Below are positions 1 through 15,000 of a stretch of DNA of 64,000 bases, one piece after another; position 1 is the first letter of the stretch; each line of letters begins with the position of its first letter. The DNA lies in NCBI GenBank assembly GCA_963815305.1, contig CAWFFW010000001.1, forward strand, positions 682,001-746,000. Reading direction: 5' to 3'. A model generated the notes under the pieces. The model was given only the letters and a program-made list of their open reading frames with translations. It was not told the DNA's origin and made no database searches. This stretch comes from CAXBID01 sp963815305 (lineage in GTDB: Bacteria; Bacteroidota; Bacteroidia; Flavobacteriales; Flavobacteriaceae). The position numbers and the translations under genes are program-made.

Positions 1-3000
1 CTACAAATGGTGAAATTACTGTTGGAGGTGTGCCTAGTGGATACGAGTATAGTATTGATGGTTCTAACTATCAAAGTAGTAATACGTTTGTTATAACATC
101 ACCAAGTCTATATACTGTTTATATAAAGCAGATAGGAGTTTCTCCAAACCCTTGTATTTTTACAGTACCAAATGTTCAAATAAGACGACGTAATTTTACG
201 GTGTCTACAATTATTAATCAACCGCTTTGTAATGGCGATTTGGGTAACGTCGTAATTGCAGTTAATGATGTTGAAGCACAATATTCTTATTCTATTTCTC
301 AAGGTGGTACATTAGTAAATAGTGTAGGCCCAATAATTAATAGAAATTACACATTTTCAAATTTAAATCCTGGTACATATACAATTGATATTTCTACTGA
401 GGATGGTTGTGTATTTACAGACGATGTTCAAATTACAGAACCTCCATTATTACAAGCCACATCAGCACTAACAACACCATTAACGTGTGTAGATGGAGAA
501 ATTACTATATATCCAGTTGGAGGAACACCACCATATTTTTATTTTTTAAATGGAAGTACAGATTTTGAGACTATTCCAACAATTACAGTAACAGCATCGG
601 GGATTTTTGATATTGTAGTGGTAGATTCAAACAACTGTTCTGCGTCAACATCTATTACGGTAGAGGAAATTCCAGAACCAAGTTTTAATGTAAGTGAAAC
701 AGATGTTTTATGTTTTGGAGAAAGTACTGGTGAAATACAATTTAATGTGACCAATGCTAACGGATACACTATTGAGTATAGTATAAACGATGGTACTTCT
801 TATTCACCTAATCCAATATTTTCAAACTTATTTGCTGGCACATACCAAACAATAATTAAATATTCATTAAACGGTAATGAATGTTTTAGCAATCCAGATG
901 ATATTGACATAGATCAACCCGCCGCCTCTGTAACAGCAACAGCTGAGGTTACTGAGTTAGCTGGTTGTGGACCTTCAGGAGAAGGTAGAATAAGTATTAA
1001 TAATTCTCAAGGTGGAGTTGCACCTTATGAATATAGTTTTGATAATCAATCTACTTGGACAAGCATAAATGAAGCTTATTTTGCTCCTGGCACTTACACG
1101 TTATACATTAGAGAAGCTAATGGTTGTATTTTCCAAATGACAGATATCACTGTTGATCCAGAACCAGTGGCACCTACTGTTAATATATCAAGCCCTAATT
1201 TTAATTGTGATGGTACGGCAAATTTTCAAGTTACGGTAACCAATTCTGGATCGAACACATTTACATATACCTATTTCATAGATGGTGTTCAAAATACAAA
1301 TACAGCAGATCCTAGTACATTTATAGATGTTGCACCAGGTTCTCACATTATAAGTATAACGTATCAACTGCAAAGTTCTGTGACCTCTTGTGCTCAACAA
1401 AGTGATTTTCCAATTACTATAGGCTCAGGAAATGCTTTTAATGCTAGTATAGTTAGTGCCACAGATGTAACATGTTTTGGAGCTAATGATGGAACGATTA
1501 CCATTTCTGCCCAAAACTTTAATACAACTAATGGTTTTCAATATTCATTAGACGGGACAACTTGGATTACACAACTAACCTCGCCTCATACCATAACGGG
1601 CTTACCTGATGGTAATCAAAATGTTCAAATACGTTATGATAATACTGTAGGCACTTGTGCATTTACTTTTAATCAAAATATAGCAACACCAACACCGGTT
1701 GATGTGAGTGGATCAGCAACACCAATTACTTGTTTGGATGGAGCTACCGTTACGGCAACAGGTTCAGGAGGCACCCCATCTTACAGTTATGAATTGTTAG
1801 ATACGGCTTTGAATTTAGTATCAAATTTTCCAAGTAATGGAGTCTTAACTAGTGTAGGTGCAGGAAACTATATTATTAGGGTAACAGATGCTAATGGTTG
1901 TACTGGAACAACACCACTAAATTTGGTAAACCCAACACCACCAACCGCTACTATTATTAATGCTGATTATTGTTATGATGCTACCAACGGAGCAAGTCTT
2001 GAAGTTTCTGCTTCAGGTGGACAACCCCCTTATGAGTATAACATTAATGGAAATGCATTTCAAACCAATCCAGTATTTGCTAATTTAGCATCAGGAACTT
2101 ATACAATTAGAGTAAGAGATGCTTATGGTTGTATTTTAACTTTACCAGTTGAAACTATAGAACCACAAGTTTCAGTAAATGCAACGCTCACAAAAGAATT
2201 GGATTGTACCGTTTCTCCTGATGCTGTCATCACTGGAACTATTACAGCAGGATATTCACCATATACATATGCAGTTTCTTTTAACGGAGGTACTTATGCT
2301 AGTTTAGGAGCAGTTGGAACATCATTTATATATAATGCTACAACGAATGGAACTTATCAATTTGAAATAACGGATGCTAATGGTTGTCCAATACGGTCAA
2401 ATATAATCACAGTAAATCCTATCGAATTACCAACCGCCACGACCACATCAGTTAACCCAAGTTGTAATGGAGACGCCAATGGTTCGGTACAAATTATACC
2501 ATCAGATGGCGTAGGCCCTTATGAATTTAGTTTTAATGGAAGTGCTTTTACAACAACCTCGTCATATACAGGATTAAGTGCAGGAACTTATGCTTATGAA
2601 GTTAGAGACTCTAAGACTTGTATTTTCACAGGTTCAGTAATTTTAACAGAACCAACCGTATTAGCTGTATCAGCTAGTGCCACTGCATTTAGTTGTGATG
2701 CTTCAAATACCAATCAATCCGCATTAGTTACGATTGCTTTACCAACCACAGGAACGGCGCCTTACCTTTATAGTTTTAACGGTTCAGGATACAGTTCAAC
2801 AAATACGTTGACAGTAAATGATAACGGAACAGATCAGACGATTAACTACTCTGTACAAGATGCTCAAGGCTGTACAGTAGGCGGATCATTAACTATATTA
2901 CAATTAGATCCACCAACAGATTTAGCATTTACATCTACAGCAATAACATGTGTAGCAACAACATCAACCGTAGATTTAACGGCAACAGATGGTGTTGGTA

Positions 3001-6000
3001 CTTTAGAATATGAAACTATTGCTCCATCACCAATAATAGTTGCAAAACAAACATCAAATTCATTTTCAGGATTAACCGAAGGTACTTATGTATTTAGAGT
3101 TACAGATGCCAATGGCTGTTATTACACAGAATCATATACTATAGACCCAGTAACACCAATAGCAATTACAGGCTTAAAATTAAGCGATGTATTATGTATT
3201 GGAGATACCACAGGAGCGATAGAATATACCGTATCTGGATTTGCAGGCACTTATACAAGTGCTATAACAAGTGGAGCAGGAACGATAAATCAAACAGGAA
3301 GTACTGTTGATTTAACAGGTTTAATAGCAGGTAGCTATACTGTTGAGGTTACAGATGATATTACAGGATGTACAGCAGATGCTACTATTGTAATAGACGA
3401 GCCAGCAAATGCATTAACCTTTACAGCCACTTCAACGAACGTATTTTGTACAGAAGATAATTCACAAATTACAGTAACAGCATCAGGAGGAACAACTAGT
3501 TATACTTATGCAGCTGTAGTTTCAGGGGCACTAGCTCCAGCAACTTATGTAAGTAGTAATGTAATAACGGTTGATACCAATTCAGCAGCAGATTTAGTAT
3601 GGGATGTTTATGTACAAGATGCCAATGGTTGTATTACAATGAATCCGATAACTATTACAGCAGATCCATTACCAACGGTAACAACACCAGCTTTAGCATC
3701 AAATCAATGTTCAGTTTCATCAGGATTTACCTTTACTGCTACAGGCGCAGATGGTGTTCCACCGTATAATTATAGTATTAATGGTGGTGCATCGTATCAA
3801 GCGAGTGCGACCTTTACCGTTAATACACCAGGAACTTATACAGTAACCATCAGAGATGCTAATGGTTGTACGAATACGAGCCCAACGCCAACAGTAGTTT
3901 ATGAGCCATTAACTACAATAGCAGCTATAACAAAAGAATTAGATTGTACAGTATCACCAGATGCAGTAATTACGGTTACTATTTCAGGTGGAAGTACACC
4001 ATTTACTTATACCGTTCAAAAAGGAGCTGGATTACCAAGTGCACCAAGTGCATCTATCGCAGGACCTACATTTACATATTCAGTTGCTCCTGCAGATGTT
4101 GATAATTATACCTTTGAAATTACAGATGCTAATGGTTGTATTTCAACAAGTACAATAACTATAGACCCTATAATAAATCCAACCGCCACGACCACATCAG
4201 TTAACCCAAGTTGTAATGGAGACGCCAATGGTTCGGTACAAATTATACCATCAGATGGTGTAGGCCCTTATGAATTTAGTTTTAATGGAAGTGCGTTTAC
4301 AACAACGTCGTCTTACACAGGATTAAGTGCAGGAACTTATGCTTATGAAGTTAGAGACTCTAAGACTTGTATTTTCACAGGTTCAGTAATTTTAACAGAA
4401 CCAACCGTATTAGCTGTATCAGCTAGTGCCACTGCATTTAGTTGTGATGCTTCAAATACCAATCAATCCGCATTAGTTACGATTGCTTTACCAACCACAG
4501 GAACGGCGCCTTACCTTTATAGTTTTAACGGTTCAGGATACAGTTCAACAAATACGTTGACAGTAAATGATAACGGAACAGATCAGACGATTAACTACTC
4601 TGTACAAGATGCTCAAGGCTGTACAGTAGGCGGATCATTAACTATATTACAATTAGATCCACCAACAGATTTAGCATTTACATCTACAGCAATAACATGT
4701 GTAGCAACAACATCAACCGTAGATTTAACGGCAACAGATGGTGTTGGTACTTTAGAATATGAAACTATTGCTCCATCACCAATAATAGTTGCAAAACAAA
4801 CATCAAATTCATTTTCAGGATTAACCGAAGGTACTTATGTATTTAGAGTTACAGATGCCAATGGCTGTTATTACACAGAATCATATACTATAGACCCAGT
4901 AACACCAATAGCAATTACAGGCTTAAAATTAAGCGATGTATTATGTATTGGAGATACCACAGGAGCGATAGAATATACCGTATCTGGATTTGCAGGCACT
5001 TATACAAGTGCTATAACAAGTGGAGCAGGAACGATAAATCAAACAGGAAGTACTGTTGATTTAACAGGTTTAATAGCAGGTAGCTATACTGTTGAGGTTA
5101 CAGATGATATTACAGGATGTACAGCAGATGCTACTATTGTAATAGACGAGCCAGCAAATGCATTAACCTTTACAGCCACTTCAACGAACGTATTTTGTAC
5201 AGAAGATAATTCACAAATTACAGTAACAGCATCAGGAGGAACAACTAGTTATACTTATGCAGCTGTAGTTTCAGGGGCACTAGCTCCAGCAACTTATGCA
5301 AGTAGTAATGTAATAACGGTTGATACCAATTCAGCAGCAGATTTAGTATGGGATGTTTATGTACAAGATGCCAATGGTTGTATTACAATGAATCCGATAA
5401 CTATTACAGCAGATCCATTACCAACGGTAACAACACCAGCTTTAGCATCAAATCAATGTTCAGTTTCATCAGGATTTACCTTTACTGCTACAGGCGCAGA
5501 TGGTGTTCCACCGTATAATTATAGTATTAATGGTGGTGCATCGTATCAAGCGAGTGCGACCTTTACCGTTAATACACCAGGAACTTATACAGTAACCATC
5601 AGAGATGCTAATGGTTGTACGAATACGAGCCCAACGCCAACAGTAGTTTATGAGCCATTAACTACAATAGCAGCTATAACAAAAGAATTAGATTGTACAG
5701 TATCACCAGATGCAGTAATTACGGTTACTATTTCAGGTGGAAGTACACCATTTACTTATACCGTTCAAAAAGGAGCTGGATTACCAAGTGCACCAAGTGC
5801 ATCTATCGCAGGACCTACATTTACATATTCAGTTGCTCCTGCAGATGTTGATAGTTATACCTTTGAAATTACAGATGCTAATAGTTGTACTTCAACAAGT
5901 ACAATAACTATAGACCCTATAATAAATCCAACCGCCACGACCACATCAGTTAACCCAAGTTGTAATGGAGACGCCAATGGTTCGGTACAAATTATACCAT

Positions 6001-9000
6001 CAGATGGTGTAGGCCCTTATGAATTTAGTTTTAATGGAAGTGCTTTTACAACAACCTCGTCATATACAGGATTAAGTGCAGGAACTTATGCTTATGAAGT
6101 TAGAGACTCTAAGACTTGTATTTTCACAGGTTCAGTAATTTTAACAGAACCAACCGTATTAGCTGTATCAGCTAGTGCCACTGCATTTAGTTGTGATGCT
6201 TCAAATACCAATCAATCCGCATTAGTTACGATTGCTTTACCAACCACAGGAACGGCGCCTTACCTTTATAGTTTTAACGGTTCAGGATACAGTTCAACAA
6301 ATACGTTGACAGTAAATGATAACGGAACAGATCAGACGATTAACTACTCTGTACAAGATGCTCAAGGCTGTACAGTAGGCGGATCATTAACTATATTACA
6401 ATTAGATCCACCAACAGATTTAGCATTTACATCTACAGCAATAACATGTGTAGCAACAACATCAACCGTAGATTTAACGGCAACAGATGGTGTTGGTACT
6501 TTAGAATATGAAACTATTGCTCCATCACCAATAATAGTTGCAAAACAAACATCAAATTCATTTTCAGGATTAACCGAAGGTACTTATGTATTTAGAGTTA
6601 CAGATGCCAATGGCTGTTATTACACAGAATCATATACTATAGACCCAGTAACACCAATAGCAATTACAGGCTTAAAATTAAGCGATGTATTATGTATTGG
6701 AGATACCACAGGAGCGATAGAATATACCGTATCTGGATTTGCAGGCACTTATACAAGTGCTATAACAAGTGGAGCAGGAACGATAAATCAAACAGGAAGT
6801 ACTGTTGATTTAACAGGTTTAATAGCAGGTAGCTATACTGTTGAGGTTACAGATGATATTACAGGATGTACAGCAGATGCTACTATTGTAATAGACGAGC
6901 CAGCAAATGCATTAACCTTTACAGCCACTTCAACGAACGTATTTTGTACAGAAGATAATTCACAAATTACAGTAACAGCATCAGGAGGAACAACTAGTTA
7001 TACTTATGCAGCTGTAGTTTCAGGGGCACTAGCTCCAGCAACTTATGTAAGTAGTAATGTAATAACGGTTGATACCAATTCAGCAGCAGATTTAGTATGG
7101 GATGTTTATGTACAAGATGCCAATGGTTGTATTACAATGAATCCGATAACTATTACAGCAGATCCATTACCAACGGTAACAACACCAGCTTTAGCATCAA
7201 ATCAATGTTCAGTTTCATCAGGATTTACCTTTACTGCTACAGGCGCAGATGGTGTTCCACCGTATAATTATAGTATTAATGGTGGTGCATCGTATCAAGC
7301 GAGTGCGACCTTTACGGTAAATACACCAGGAACTTATACAGTAACTATCAGAGATGCTAATGGTTGTACGAATACGAGCCCAACTCCGACAATGGTTTAT
7401 GGATCACTTGATGTAAGCGCTCTTTTAACTAAAGATTTAACATGTTCGGTACCTACTGATGCGAGTATTGACATTACGATCTCTGGTGGAAATGCTCCAT
7501 ATTCTTATGAAGTAAGTTATAACAGCGGAGCTTATGTTGCTATAGTAGGTTCTCCTTATACAACAGGAATCGCAGGTAATTATCAGTTTAGAATAACCGA
7601 TACTAATAGTTGTACTCAGGTAACTAATGTGGTAACTGTTAATCCAACAGTTCCTGTAACCGTTTCAACAGTGGAGATAGATCCTACATGTAATGGAAGT
7701 ACCGATGGTTCAATTCAATTAAATGCAACAACTGGAGAACCACCTTTCACTTATAGTATTGATGGAGGAACTACCTTTCTGAGTTCAAATGTATTTGGAG
7801 GATTAACTGCGGGAAGTTATAATTACGTTGTTAGAGATAATAAAGATTGTGATGGTACAGGCAATATAGTTTTATCTGATCCAGACCCAATGGTACCAAA
7901 TATCGTATTAAATCCTATTGTATGTAATGCCAATACACCTGGAAGTATTGATTTAGATATAGTGTCAGGTGGAGTTGCTCCATTTGAGTACACTTTATTA
8001 GATAATTCATTTACAGTTATAGCTACGTATACTGAAGCAAGTGCTTCTCCTACTCCTGTTCACTCTTTTACTGGTTTAGATTTTGGAGATTATTATATTA
8101 CAATTGTAGATGCCACAGGATGTGAATATAACAGTACTAGATTAAGAATAGAGACACCACCTTTCTTACAATTAGTTGGAGTTGTTGATAGTAACAATTG
8201 TGCTACTGGGGTTGATTATTCAGTAAATACTTCAGGTGGTGTTGGACCGTTTAGATATTCAATTTTTGGTCAGCCAGCTACAGAAACAGCACCACTGGTA
8301 AGTTCATCTTATACTTTTATGGGTTTATTACATGGTGTAACTTACTTTTTACAAGTAAAAGATGTAAATGATTGTATCTCTATTTTGGAGGCGACTATGC
8401 CACCACCACCTTCTAATATTGTCATAACAAATACTACAACTACAAATTTAAATTGTAATGCAGATAATAGCGGTAGTATTAATTTTACAGTTCAGGATTA
8501 TGATCCAACAGTTACAGATATTGATTATCAAATATTAAACGCTTTAACTTTAGTTCCTGTCAATGCTATTCAAACATTATCAGGACCTGCTGGAGGACCA
8601 GTAAGTGGCAGTGTTTCTGGATTAGCTGCTGGTAATTATGTTTTACAAGTTACAGAGGCAACAGGTACACTTTGTTCAAATGCATTTACTTTTGGTATTA
8701 CTCAACCATCACAAGCAATTACATCCGCTGTGACTAATAATATTAACGCCAATTGTAATTCAGGTGCTTTAGTAACGTTAACGACAACAGGAGGTACAGG
8801 GCCTTACCAATATGCGGCAGGTGCTCTTGGATTTACTCCGCTTCCTAGTGATTTTAGTTCTAATAATGTGTTGAATTTAGACCCATTGACTAGAACTAAT
8901 TGGGATATTGTAGTTGAAGACGCTAATGGTTGTACTGTTACTGTTAATGAAACTATTGCTACAGACCCAGAACCAACAATAAATCCAGTATCACAACAAT

Positions 9001-12000
9001 GTTTTGATGGGACATCAATAATTATTACTATAGTTGAAGGTACAGGTACAGCCATAACACCATTAACCTATAGTATAGGAACAGGAGGTATAGCAGGTGG
9101 CTATCAAGTGAGTGACACTTTTACAATTAATGCAGCAGGAACGTATGATTTATTTATCAGAGATGGTAATGGTTGTATAGCAACAACCACTTATGTAGTG
9201 GCACCAGCATTGTTGTTAGATGCTAATATGACACAAGATTTAACTTGTGCTATTGATGCGAGTATTGATTTAACACCAAGCGGAGGGACAGGCACGTATT
9301 CAACTTATGAAGTTGACATTAATAGTGGAGGTTATGCTTTAATTGCAGGTTCACCATATGTAACTACAACAGATGGAACATATCAATTTAGAGTAACCGA
9401 TTCACAAGGATGTCAAGCAGAATCAGCAGAAATAATAGTGACACCAAGAACAACGCCAACACTTACAGAAACTCATGTAGATGTAACCTGTAATGGCGGT
9501 TCTGATGGAAGTATAGTTGTCACAGCAGGCACAGGAATAGCACCATATGAATACAGTAATGATAATGGAGCAACCTTCCAACCGTCTAATGTATTTAGCG
9601 GATTAATTGCAGGAACTTACAATATTGTTGTAAGAGATAGTAAGAGCTGTGAATCATTGCCAGTTGCAGTGATCATAGACGAGCCAACATTAGTTGGAGG
9701 TTCAGGCGTATTGACTGATGGATTAACTTGTGGATCAGGAAACACCACACAACCAGCTTTAGTTACTATTACTGGAAGTGGTGGAACAGCCCCATATACT
9801 TATAGTTTTGATGGCGGTGCAAATTACACATCAACAAATACATATTCTACTTATGTTTCAGGAACAGTATCTGCTTTTATAAAAGATGCCAATGGATGTA
9901 TTATAGTAACGCCAGTAGATGTAGTTATACCCGCATTAGATATTCCAACAGATTTAGATTTCACAGCAACCGCAGTAACCTGCTCAGCATTAACAAGTGA
10001 TGTCACTCTTACAGCAACTGATGGAGTTGGTCCGTTAAGTTATGCAATTATAGCACCAATCGCAGTAGGTCCTCAAGCCTCAAATGTATTCACTGGTTTA
10101 GCACCAGACACCTATACCTTTAGGGTTACAGATGCCAATGGCTGTACGTATACAGAATCTTACACGGTAATACCAGTGACAAATATTACAGTATCAGGAT
10201 TACTAGTTAGCGATGTAAGTTGTAATAGCGGATCAGACGGCGCTGTTGATTTCACCGTTGGCAATTTTGCTTCAACTTATAGTTATACAATAAATGCAGG
10301 TGGAGCAGTTACAGGACAAACAGTTACGACAGTTAGCTTAACAGGATTATCTATAGGAAATCAAGTGATTGTTGTTACTGATGAAACCACAGATTGTACA
10401 GCTACCTTTACAATAACGGTTAGTGAGCCAACGGCTTTATCATTATCAGAAACCATAAATATCAATGCGAATTGTAATTTTGGAGCTCAGGTAACTGTAG
10501 AAGCTACAGGAGGTACACCAAATTACTTATATGCTTTTATGCAAGATGGTGTAGCACCAATAGCATCAGACTATACATCAAGTGCAAGTGCGGTATTAGA
10601 TCCAGCAGTAAATGTAAACTGGGATGTTTGGGTAATAGATAGTAACAATTGTACAGATCAAATTGATGTGGTTATTGCTACAGACCCAGAACCAACAATA
10701 GATCCAGTAGCGCTACAATGTTTTGATGGTACACCAATAACTATTATTATAGTTGAAGGCACAGGTACAGCCATAGCACCATTAACCTATAGTATAGGAA
10801 CAGGAGGTATAGCAGGTGGCTATCAAGTGAGTGACACTTTTACCATTAGCACAGCAGGAACGTATGATTTATTTATCAGAGATGGTAATGGTTGTATAGC
10901 AACAACGACTTATGTAGTGGCACCCGCATTGTTGTTAGATGCTAATATGACACAAGATTTAACTTGTGCTATTGATGCGAGTATTGATTTAACACCAAGC
11001 GGAGGGACAGGCACATATTCAACTTATGAAGTTGACATTAATAGTGGAGGCTATGCAGTAATAGCAGGATCACCATATGTGACCACAACAGATGGAACAT
11101 ATCAATTTAGAGTAACCGATTCACAAGGATGTCAAGCAGAATCAGCAGAAATAATAGTGACACCAAGAACAACGCCAACACTTACAGAAACTCATGTAGA
11201 TGTAACCTGTAATGGCGGTTCTGATGGAAGTATAGTTGTCACAGCAGGCACAGGAATAGCACCATATGAATACAGTAATGATAATGGAGCAACCTTCCAA
11301 CCGTCTAATGTATTTAGCGGATTAATTGCAGGAACTTACAATATTGTTGTAAGAGATAGTAAGAGCTGTGAATCATTGCCAGTTGCAGTGATCATAGACG
11401 AGCCAACATTAGTTGGAGGTTCAGGCGTATTGACTGATGGATTAACTTGTGGATCAGGAAACACCACACAACCAGCTTTAGTTACTATTACTGGAAGTGG
11501 TGGAACAGCCCCATATACTTATAGTTTTGATGGCGGTGCAAATTACACATCAACAAATACATATTCTACTTATGTTTCAGGAACAGTATCTGCTTTTATA
11601 AAAGATGCCAATGGATGTATTATAGTAACGCCAGTAGATGTAGTTATACCCGCATTAGATATTCCAACAGATTTAGATTTCACAGCAACCGCAGTAACCT
11701 GCTCAGCATTAACAAGTGATGTCACTCTTACAGCAACTGATGGAGTTGGTCCGTTAAGTTATGCAATTATAGCACCAATCGCAGTAGGTCCTCAAGCCTC
11801 AAATGTATTCACTGGTTTAGCACCAGATACCTATACCTTTAGGGTTACAGATGCCAATGGCTGTACGTATACAGAATCTTACACGGTAATACCAGTGACA
11901 AATATTACAGTATCAGGATTACTAGTTAGCGATGTAAGTTGTAATGGCGGATCAGACGGCGCTGTTGATTTCACCGTTGGCAATTTTGCTTCAACTTATA

Positions 12001-15000
12001 GTTATACAATAAATGCAGGTGGAGCAGTTACAGGACAAACAGTTACGACAGTTAGCTTAACAGGATTATCTATAGGAAATCAAGTGATTGTTGTTACTGA
12101 TGAAACCACAGATTGTACAGCTACCTTTACAATAACGGTTAGTGAGCCAACGGCTTTATCATTATCAGAAACCATAAATATCAATGCGAATTGTAATTTT
12201 GGAGCTCAGGTAACTGTAGAAGCTACAGGAGGTACACCAAATTACTTATATGCTTTTATGCAAGATGGTGTAGCACCAATAGCATCAGACTATACATCAA
12301 GTGCAAGTGCGGTATTAGATCCAGCAGTAAATGTAAACTGGGATGTTTGGGTAATAGATAGTAACAATTGTACAGATCAAATTGATGTGGTTATTGCTAC
12401 AGACCCAGAACCAACAATAGATCCAGTAGCGCTACAATGTTTTGATGGTACACCAATAACTATTATTATAGTTGAAGGCACAGGTACAGCCATAGCACCA
12501 TTAACCTATAGTATAGGAACAGGAGGTATAGCAGGTGGCTATCAAGTGAGTGACACTTTTACCATTAGCACAGCAGGAACGTATGATTTATTTATCAGAG
12601 ATGGTAATGGTTGTATAGCAACAACGACTTATGTAGTGGCACCCGCATTGTTGTTAGATGCTAATATGACACAAGATTTAACTTGTGCTATTGATGCGAG
12701 TATTGATTTAACACCAAGCGGAGGGACAGGCACATATTCAACTTATGAAGTTGACATTAATAGTGGAGGCTATGCAGTAATAGCAGGATCACCATATGTG
12801 ACCACAACAGATGGAACATATCAATTTAGAGTAACCGATTCACAAGGATGTCAAGCAGAATCAGCAGAAATAATAGTGACACCAAGAACAACGCCAACAC
12901 TTACAGAAACTCATGTAGATGTAACCTGTAATGGCGGTTCTGATGGAAGTATAGTTGTCACAGCAGGCACAGGAATAGCACCATATGAATACAGTAATGA
13001 TAATGGAGCAACCTTCCAACCGTCTAATGTATTTAGCGGATTAATTGCAGGAACTTACAATATTGTTGTAAGAGATAGTAAGAGCTGTGAATCATTGCCA
13101 GTTGCAGTGATCATAGACGAGCCAACATTAGTTGGAGGTTCAGGCGTATTGACTGATGGATTAACTTGTGGATCAGGAAACACCACACAACCAGCTTTAG
13201 TTACTATTACTGGAAGTGGTGGAACAGCCCCATATACTTATAGTTTTGATGGCGGTGCAAATTACACATCAACAAATACATATTCTACTTATGTTTCAGG
13301 AACAGTATCTGCTTTTATAAAAGATGCCAATGGATGTATTATAGTAACGCCAGTAGATGTAGTTATACCCGCATTAGATATTCCAACAGATTTAGATTTC
13401 ACAGCAACCGCAGTAACCTGCTCAGCATTAACAAGTGATGTCACTCTTACAGCAACTGATGGAGTTGGTCCGTTAAGTTATGCAATTATAGCACCAATCG
13501 CAGTAGGTCCTCAAGCCTCAAATGTATTCACTGGTTTAGCACCAGATACCTATACCTTTAGGGTTACAGATGCCAATGGCTGTACGTATACAGAATCTTA
13601 CACGGTAATACCAGTGACAAATATTACAGTATCAGGATTACTAGTTAGCGATGTAAGTTGTAATGGCGGATCAGACGGCGCTGTTGATTTCACCGTTGGC
13701 AATTTTGCTTCAACTTATAGTTATACAATAAATGCAGGTGGAGCAGTTACAGGACAAACAGTTACGACAGTTAGCTTAACAGGATTATCTATAGGAAATC
13801 AAGTGATTGTTGTTACTGATGAAACCACAGATTGTACAGCTACCTTTACAATAACGGTTAGTGAGCCAACGGCTTTATCATTATCAGAAACCATAAATAT
13901 CAATGCGAATTGTAATTTTGGAGCTCAGGTAACAGTAGAAGCTACAGGAGGTACACCAAATTACTTATATGCTTTTATGCAAGATGGTATAGCACCAATA
14001 GCATCAGACTATACATCAAGTGCAAGTGCGGTATTAGATCCAGCAGTAAATGTAAACTGGGATGTTTGGGTAATAGATAGTAACAATTGTACAAATCAAA
14101 TTGATGTTGTTATTGCTACAGATCCTTTACCAACAGTAAATGTTCCAGTATTAGCTTCTAATCAATGTAATTTAGCAGGAGATCCTTATACATTTGACGT
14201 TATAAGCACGACAGGAGTTGGACCATTTACCTATTCAATAGGAAGTGGATTCCAGTCAAGTACAACATTTACAGTGTCTTCACCAGGAAATTATTTTGTA
14301 ACTGTAAGAGATGCGAATGGTTGTGAAGCAATTAGTGCAACTTCTGTAGGTGTTTATTCAGCTATCGATTTATCACCATCGGTAACAACATTACCAAGTT
14401 GTGCAGATGATGATGGCATTATTACCATGACAGGTTCTGGTGGTTCAGGAAACTATAGTTATTCTATAAGCCCGAGCGCAGCATCTATATCAATTACAGG
14501 AAGTGTGATTTCGGGTGTTCCCGCAGGCACATATACGGTGACTATTGAGGATACTACAACATTATGTACACGAGATATCAGTGTCATTGTTGATGCTCCA
14601 ACGCCAGTAACATTTACAACAATATCTACAGCTGTAAGTTGTAGTGGTGGAAGTGATGGTGTTATTACTGTGAATTTACCAAGTAGCAATGATAACCAAG
14701 TTTATACCTACAGTTTGGATGGTGGTGCTACAACGCAAACTTCAAATGTATTTTCAGGCTTAGTTGCAGGAACTTATAATATTACAGTGACATCTGGAAG
14801 AAATTGTTTACTAACACAATCTGAGACAGTAATAGTACCAAACCCTATTTCTGTTCCAACTCCTACAGTGATGGAATATGCATGTGCAGCTAGTACCAAC
14901 ACAACTACATTTGCAACTATTACCATAAATGGTGTAACTGGAGGTACCTCAAATTATACTATATATGAATTTATAAAAGGAGGAACAGTTGTTCAAGCTA

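Noticed and set aside
30..30. GTG at position 30 as the start of the first giant gene
   Set aside because: The frame is open upstream to the window edge and the protein aligns with residue ~766 of the paralogue at 19432, so this is an internal codon.
2432..14117. Long, regular direct repeats that could be taken for a satellite, CRISPR or mobile-element array
   Set aside because: The repeats are 1.7 kb, keep one open reading frame and encode SprB modules; there are no spacers, terminal inverted repeats or transposase.
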